Positions 57,565-64,000 of a DNA stretch of 64,000 nt are shown piece by piece. The translations under genes and the position numbers were made by a program. The stretch comes from Oxytricha trifallax (Eukaryota; Ciliophora; Spirotrichea; Sporadotrichida; Oxytrichidae). Under the pieces are notes generated by a model that had not been told where the DNA came from, ran no database searches, and saw nothing but the letters and a program-made list of their open reading frames with translations. Position 1 is the stretch's first letter, and each line of letters opens with the position of its first letter. The stretch lies in NCBI GenBank assembly GCA_000711775.1, contig ARYC01000383.1:52498-116497 (forward strand), written 5' to 3'.

Positions 57565-59311
57565 CTTCTTTTTTATGAGATTAGTTAAGACTAACTAAGC
57601 ATCTATATTGTTCCTCTATGTCGTTAGCTATCATCAGCTGACTGTGTTGTAAGAATTATAGTCAGCCTTATAGATGTGATATCATACATTTTCAAAGCAT
57701 AAATCATTTAGTGCTTATGTAACTGAATCTATAAAACAAGACTCTGCCCACAGACAATTTACTTCAGAAATCTTTTAACTTATCTAAGTAAGTAATTGTA
57801 TAAAAATTGTTTTCTGCTTACTTTTTTTCGATCTAAATTGATTACATTTATCACTCATTAAGGATGCCGATAGATTTTATCTTTTTACAATGACGAAATA
57901 TCTTTCCACTAAAGCAAGTTTAAAATGATAAGGTCCTAAGAACATAATTGGAATATTCATTTACCTTATCTTCCTCATTAAAAATTAATTCATATGATAA
58001 GATGCATTATCGAGCATTATCACTGTATAAGCACACCAGTTTTAGTTTAAGCTTTCAAGCTTTTGGACTATTTGTAGTATGAAATAATAAACAGTCTAAC
58101 TAGTAGTTTTACCTTTACTTACGACATAATAAGCTATATTTTTGCTTAATAAACCTGCTAAGATACTAATGGAATCAAATATTTTAGACTCTGTACTGTG
58201 ATTTAGGGAAGCTTTTTATTTCCATGTTTTTTCCTATTAATGCTATATCTAATGAGACTTTCGTCAATATTTATAATTGTCTTTTTATCAAAGAGATTTT
58301 GTATGTAAAACAAAGCAGAAATCTGTCGTTGTAATTTTGATTTTACTGCATTTACTCTTGGATTTAGGTAATACTAATTCCTGAAGGCATATTGTGCGTT
58401 AGTTTTCAAGTAGTAGGTTCTTATGAACGAGATAGACACAGTTTTTTTAGTATTATTTTGACAAAATTTTGGACGTCCTTACTGCTTTTAATACTTTCAT
58501 TTGCATCCATATACAATTTGATAGCATTAATTACTGTCTGTCCTATTCTTAGCCTTGGCTTTGTTACCTCCTCTTCATTTTGGTGTTCATTATGTTATTG
58601 ATTTATCTTTTTCAACTATGCATAGCTTAAGTTGAATCTTTTATAAATCGTAGCAAGTGGAACATCTCGATTATTAATTAGATTGTTAGCCCTCTATTTA
58701 AATTTAGAGCTATGCTGTTTTTCCAATTTTGTTTACTTTTATTGTTTTTAAAGCATTACTCAGATCTTTTAGGGTCACAATTGACCTGCAAACTACTAAT
58801 CAACGATGTAACCTGATTATCTAAAATATCCCTCAGGCATTGACTTATGCTTTCTCGTTGATTATAATTGTTCATAAGTTTCATTTCTAGATTGAAATTT
58901 GTTCCTTTGTATCATTTTACTATAGCAATTGCTTTAAGCACTGTTAACATTCTATTTTCAACTTTATTGATATCCTAATTTTATTTTGAAATGGTTTTCT
59001 TATCTATAAATTTTCTAGGATCCTAAATTTGATAGTGTAGCTACTATTTAAAGATTTCCTGTGATACTTTCTTTTCGAGTTCATCAATTTCTTGTTGTGT
59101 AAGTTATATAATTGCTATGTATTAACCTTCAATAGTAGAACAGCTCAGTAAATTTGAGGTTAGGTATACTTGAGCTTCAAATTTATTTCTAAATTCATTC
59201 TCATCTTCATCTGGCAATGATTCTTCCATCTCTTTTTTATCTTCTTTATATTTATACTTCTTAGAAAAGAATTCAGTGATTTTAGTTTTTAAGTTTTCGT
59301 ATTTGATTCAT
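57565..59311 (-). pseudogene. DDE transposase, IS630/Tc1/mariner-type, unit B
   Basis: Second copy, several percent diverged. Here one frame joins the second and third acidic motifs (DNASYHMNQFLMRKIRQMNI, then FLGPYHFKLALVERYFVIVK), which copy A breaks. Reading the two copies together indicates a once complete transposase of the DNA-cut-and-paste type. TGA codons and small indels elsewhere make this copy non-functional as written. Confidence 0.75.
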
Positions 59312-59489
59312 CTATGTTTGTGGATATAAAAGTTTAGCAGGAAGTATACTTTATAGAGAATTATGTTTTCGCAAAAGTTATTCTTAACACCAAATACTCC
59401 CTATTTGATTTTAGTTATTTAATAAATAATTGATAACTAATTAAATTAAAATAATCATTTTTAAAACAAATGACAACCTTGATTTGAGT

Positions 59490-60324
59490 ATGGAACGCAG
59501 AGTAGATTTAACAGAAATTAATGTTAACCAAATCAGATAAAAGATTGGAAGTAAAAAGGAACTACACAAGTTTCTAACTTTAGGGTGCAATGCCTACCTT
59601 CCAAAATTGACCTATACGAATGTCTCTTTCCTTAAGGCCATCATAAATGGAGAGAAAAAAGTAAAATACTACTGCTTACAATTTATAGTACCTCAAAAGA
59701 AACGAAACAATAATAACACAATACCTTTAATTGAAGGACTGATGGCAGACAATTTTATTGAGTTTGCTTAGCAAAATTGCAAGCCCTGACTTTCCAGCCG
59801 GATCAGTGCTATTGGCTGCACTTAGATATGCAGTGGACTTTTTATGTTATAATGAATATTGATCCCTAAGGGACATCTCTTATGGTTTAAAAGGCAAAAG
59901 AAGGCAGAAGAGATCGCTTGAAAAAATCTTAAAATATGATTGTGGGAATGAGGCCAGAGTTCGTCCAAGCGCTCAATAATTCACTCAATTATAGCTGTAA
60001 GATTTGGCATTTTAATACATTTCCTTAGCTTAAAAGAGAAGATCTGCATTTCTGCTTAAGCCATCTTCCTAAAGAAAAAGACGATAATAAGACATTGAAG
60101 AGGTCAAGAATGAACAAGTCTAGTTGAATTAAAGTAAATAGAAGTATTTACAGCAGAATAAAAGAGTGCGACAAGAATTGGGATAATTACAAGATCAGCT
60201 CGAAGAGCTCAACGATTACAAGACTCTCGTTATGAACTTGCATTAAGCTGGTATTATAAATGAAGATGGTAATCCTATGATGCAACTACCCCCCTTCAAT
60301 GATATGAATAATAACTTATAATGA
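59490..60324 (+). pseudogene. Coiled-coil gene with 32-nt intron, unit B
   Basis: The start region is open (VNQIRQKIGSKKELHKFL), and the intron at 59997-60028 has the correct phase. A frameshift near 59775 (shorter AAAATTGCAAG against AAAATATTCAAG in unit A) and a TGA shortly after disrupt the middle of exon 1. The end is the same as in unit A. Confidence 0.75.
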
Positions 60325-61353
60325 AAAATTGATGGGAAAAGAGTGGGTTGAAGAATTATTAAATGATTAATTAAAATCAAACATAAAATATATACCCTTG
60401 TTAACTTTTCCAATTATGTTAACAAGTTTACATCTTGTTTCGTCATTCATATGCTCCTAAGAGAATTTCTTGTGACTCTTTTGGAAAGAAAGTTTATGTT
60501 TGTTTTTGCAGAAGGTTGAATGAAATGGCTTGATGAGTCCATTTGTGAATGGTGTGTTCAATCCTCTTTCCTTTAGTAGCATTCCCCTTAATCAGTTGTT
60601 AAGCATTTTTCTAATCTCGATTTTGGTTCTTCTCTTTTTTCCTCTTTTACTGTTAGGTATTTAAGATTTTGCACTCAAGGCTCTATAAGCTTCATTTTCA
60701 TGAGAAGAACTAACTTTTTAGCTCCCTGAAGATTTTGCAGAGATAGGAGAACCAATTGGCGTTTTCTCTTTGACTATCTTAGCATCTTCAATCTAACTTG
60801 TACCTGATGGAGTTTTGGCAAACTGCATTTCTTTTCACTTGCATTTTTTGGGCTTATATAATCTTACTGATTACTACCCTTTCCATTTCTCTCTTCAATA
60901 AAGGGTAACTTCTCGTCATCAAATTCATCCTCAAATGCGCTTATTTCTCGCTGGGGTTCCTCTAGCTACTCTGAATGAAGCTCAAGTTCTGAGCTGTTTT
61001 GTTATGTTAATTGTAGCTTTCCAGCCAACCCGTACTTCTATGAAAGTATTGTCAAGAGTTTAAAGAATCTAATATGCGTTTCATTCTCTAGGAACTCTTG
61101 CCTGAACTAGATTGCTTGCTCCACGGTATCCTGACAATAACTTATCCAGTGGATGTGTCTCCATTGTCCTTTATTTTCAAGCTTTCCAATTCTTCCGATA
61201 ATTTTTTGGGTGGACCTTTTGGAAAAGATATCGCAGATAATGAGATACAAGCAGCAATTTTCCTCAATTTCCCTAGTATAATGGAAATCCGTCCCTCTTC
61301 CTTGAAGCTCAGTTATGAAGAATACCCCATACCTCTTATTGTTTTTTTTAATA

Positions 61354-61769
61354 TTGTAGGAATACATTCGATTTGGGATAATCAATTAAAATTAAAATTA
61401 AATAATTATTAATTACCTTCAGTTATGTTTTTGGAAAATGTTTTCAAACCCTGATAATATTATACTCTCTGAAAAGCGCATTAAAAATAAGACGGTGGTT
61501 ATTTTTGCTATAATGAATTTATCTCATCGCCCAAGCGAAAAAAACCCATTATACTATTTTTGGGAGTTAGCTAAAAATAAAAATTTCTCGCTTCCTGAGA
61601 TGATTCAAGAATATTGTCAATAGAAAAGTCCTATAATAATTCCGGGATCTACTGTAGAATCTATTTAATTTTGAATTTTAAGTCACTTTGGATAACAGAA
61701 CTGCCAATATACTAATATTTAATTAATTTAATAATAATTTATTTTCCCAAATCGAATGTATTCCTACAA
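61354..61769. mobile_element. 416-bp TIR element inside the SecA-like gene, unit B
   Basis: Identical in position and, as far as I can see, in sequence to the element at 50249. The insertion therefore predates the unit duplication, or was spread by conversion. Confidence 0.85.
61438..61674 (+). CDS. 78-aa ORF carried by the 416-bp element, unit B
   Basis: Same as the ORF at 50333, with no change in the translated sequence. Confidence 0.45.
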
Positions 61770-64000
61770 TATTGAACTTCTCTTCCAAATAGGCATCAGC
61801 CTTAGACCCCTTAATGCCTTTCATGCTAAAAACTGAAGTTCCTTAAATTTTCTGAAATATGGCTCTGTCAGAGCGTAAGTAGATGAAGCAACTTATCACT
61901 GGAGTTAGTAAGGTCTGTTTCATGCATACCTCGTAAAGATGTTTGCAGTACTCTTGCTAAGACTTTGAAAATAGCATATCTTATATGTGAATTTTTCTCT
62001 AACTTTTAAGTGAACTAAACGAAGGGAATTTGACTTCTTTAATCTCAAATGCGGTCTCAAGGCACGTTTCCTCTTTTTGAGTCAGGTTAGAACCACTCAA
62101 GCCTATCACTAAACTTTCTTGCTTAAGCTACGATATCAATTAAATGATTTATTATGGAGTGCCTTCAAACATCAACCAATCATACTCGTCGATAACTATA
62201 GAGCTGGAATTTATTAGCTATAAGTAACTTTCATCATCTTGCAGAGCGAAATACTTATGAGTCATATATTAAACCCCTAGCTTTGCTTCAAACTAATTAT
62301 AGTTTGTATTTAAACTACTATTTTATAATTAATTAAAATCCCTTTTCATCCCGTAATACTAGGTAGTCATTTTTTCCAAGAATTATTGAACACTTTTATC
62401 TTTCAAGAGTCAAAAGAACTGCAATAGAAGCGCACAATAGGGTCTTTCCGTTCCCAATCCCGAAGTTCAAGAAATAATACGGTCTACAACCCAAAGGGCG
62501 AAATAAATACAGAACTTTTACAGTACTAAAAACTAAAACATCTTCTAATTTTTGTTGTTATTGCTACTTAGAAGTCTAAATTTCTTAAAAGTGGCAACAA
62601 TACTGATAGACTTAATCTTTGTTTTTGTTCATCTTCTTAAACTTACCAACAATTTTATATGATTACTTTCCAGTTAGGTCGTCAATCTTCTTGGGATTCT
62701 TTAAGTGTATGCAAAGAGCTGCTGTTGCCACTTATAAGATCAGCTAATAAATCGGGCCGACTCTTAATACCCTTTTCAATTTGTATAAAGGCAATCTATT
62801 CCAGGACTTTTATAATTTCTTGGTGTTTCCCAATCCAGTTTTGATTTCTTTCCTTGAGTTCTACTGAAAATTAAGCAATTAACAATGAGAAATCAGTTTA
62901 GTTATGATAATCCCATTTTTTAATGAATATATCGCTGATATGGCTTACCATTTTATCTAAATCATGATAGTTTTTTTTATTAACTGAGTGCACATATTTG
63001 GAGAAAGTCCTCAACTACATTGATTGGGATCTCTCTGATCAATAGCAGTCCATGATCTTGCTTTAGTATTTGAATGATTGGTTTGTTCAAACATTGCAAG
63101 GTATTTGGGAGAAGTCTGATTACTTGAGATCAATTTTGAATTGAGAAAAAGTGCCACCCATAATTGGAATGATTCCAATGTTCTTTTTGTCCAACAACAC
63201 AAGCTCTTCTTATAGCTTGGAAAACTTTCCCACTTCATTGATAAAGATATAGTTAGGCAAGCCCAAGGTTTGCTCTGAATTCGGCCTCTATGCAAGAAGA
63301 GTCATGGAATTCTTTAATAGATCTTTGTCTATTTTAATAATTTCATTTCTGTAGTATAGAAGGGATTACAAAAAGAGGCGAGTCTTTATTTGAAGATCTA
63401 CTTTTGAACTTAGGTTAAGCTCATGGGTAAGTCCGAACATGCCGTCATAAAAATTGGAAGAACAAGTAGCTTTCAAGTTAATCAATAATTCTAGTAGACT
63501 TTGGTTGTTCATCTCGCATATATTTTCTAAGAATTCATATCGCTCCAATGGCTTAAGGAGTATATATTACCTGAGGTAATTAGAAGTAATCTCAGATTAG
63601 ATTTTAGCACCATAGTTTGTCTGTGGAGTAAGTGAGGACTAAGCATTGAACATGTCCTTCGTGCATTATTAATTTCTAGGAACATGGTGTCCCATTTGAC
63701 TGTAGTCAATAGCAACCCTATGCGGATTATCTAAGCCCTTTAGAGACTTTGCTTTCATTGATTTAGAGTGGTTCTTGGACATCTTATTGAATATGAACCT
63801 AGGTAGGTCTTTTGAGTTCCTTATAATCTTGAACTCGTCTAGTTCAAGCAACTAATCGATGTCATAATTTGTCATAGGTAGAATTAGTTTTGCTCTATCT
63901 ATAAGTTCAGGGTGCTCGGCTCCCTCATATATAGACTTGCGGCCTCTTCACTTGCTGTTCAAGAGATCGACTTTTATATCTTACGAGTCCATTTAAAATG

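Larger units (their letters stand above)
53865..64000. mobile_element. Duplicated 11-kb unit, copy B (cut by the window end)
   Basis: Co-linear with copy A at an offset of 11,034 bp on the left rising to 11,105 bp on the right (small indels). Divergence is several percent over most of the left 6.5 kb, but no differences are visible for about 1.9 kb (49372-51268 against 60477-62373). Copy B keeps several frames that are broken in copy A (methyltransferase DYPW region, transposase second and third acidic motifs, intron phase, ATPase after Walker A). Confidence 0.9.
60675..64000 (-). pseudogene. SecA-like ATPase, unit B (5' end beyond the window)
   Basis: Second copy, split by the same element at the same site (61354-61769). 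After Walker A the frame continues here (SIIILGKNDYLVLRDEKG), in agreement with the left-hand copy (VIIVGKNEHLVQRDYQKF). The N-terminal part reads YEGAEHPELIDRAKLILPM and VAIDYSQMGHHVPRN in one frame. The gene start should lie within about 150 bp beyond the window edge, by comparison with unit A. Confidence 0.7.

Noticed and set aside
1-64000. Reverse-transcriptase (Y/F-A-D-D) motif for the tailed elements
   Set aside because: None found by eye. One TDDA match near 23640 lies in a Gln-rich context without neighbouring RT motifs.
1-64000. Tetrahymena chromosome breakage sequence (TAAACCAACCTCTTT) or telomeric GGGGTT repeats
   Set aside because: No match seen on either strand. CCCTAAACCCC near 2580 is a single chance occurrence.

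Overview
This looks like a window of ciliate germline (micronuclear) DNA, most likely Tetrahymena or a close relative. It is extremely AT-rich. The recognisable genes stay open only when TAA and TAG are read as glutamine and TGA is the sole stop (ciliate code); read with the standard code they break into short pieces. Several introns can be inferred, and repeats and decayed mobile elements fill most of the sequence. I see no bacterial-type gene layout, no rRNA, no tRNA and no CRISPR array.

Left part (1-12.5 kb): a Cys-cluster, Gln/Pro-rich protein gene (minus, 260-1786); a small coiled-coil gene with a 32-nt intron (plus, 4321-5126); convergent with it, a gene of about 1,000 codons for an ATPase with the motif order of SecA (minus, 5397-8589); and a decayed gene ending in a phage tail-collar-like domain (minus, 9332-11666). 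An array of eleven 247-bp tandem repeats follows (12521-15231).

Middle (16-42.5 kb): six copies of a repeat family with a shared 3' tail (a GGGCTTGACCC-type hairpin, a GATCGGGG/GAGGTCTC block, then an ATT microsatellite). Five of them are attached to broken ORFs reading toward the tail, as 5'-truncated non-LTR-type elements would be. Three long-armed inverted repeats and one short-TIR element lie among them. Between about 25 and 38.6 kb the minus strand holds scattered coding islands, one with a well-supported intron. They are either a decayed gene or exons of a macronucleus-destined gene interrupted by germline-limited inserts. A higher-GC coding remnant at 20-21.8 kb is split by a 414-bp foldback.

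Right part (42.8-64 kb): a tandem, same-orientation duplication of an 11.03-kb unit; the second copy runs off the window. Each unit carries a conserved non-coding block with hairpin potential, an MT-A70-type adenine methyltransferase gene, CG-rich 20-bp palindromic modules, a DDE (IS630/Tc1/mariner-type) transposase gene, the same coiled-coil gene with the same 32-nt intron, and the SecA-like ATPase gene, here split by a 416-bp insertion carrying its own 78-codon ORF. The pair 'coiled-coil gene facing SecA-like gene' is therefore present three times. With transposase and methyltransferase it looks like the cargo of an undescribed germline mobile element. No copy is fully intact; the frameshifts differ between copies, and copy B is the better preserved at several points. 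All functions are inferred from motifs read by eye; no database search was possible.
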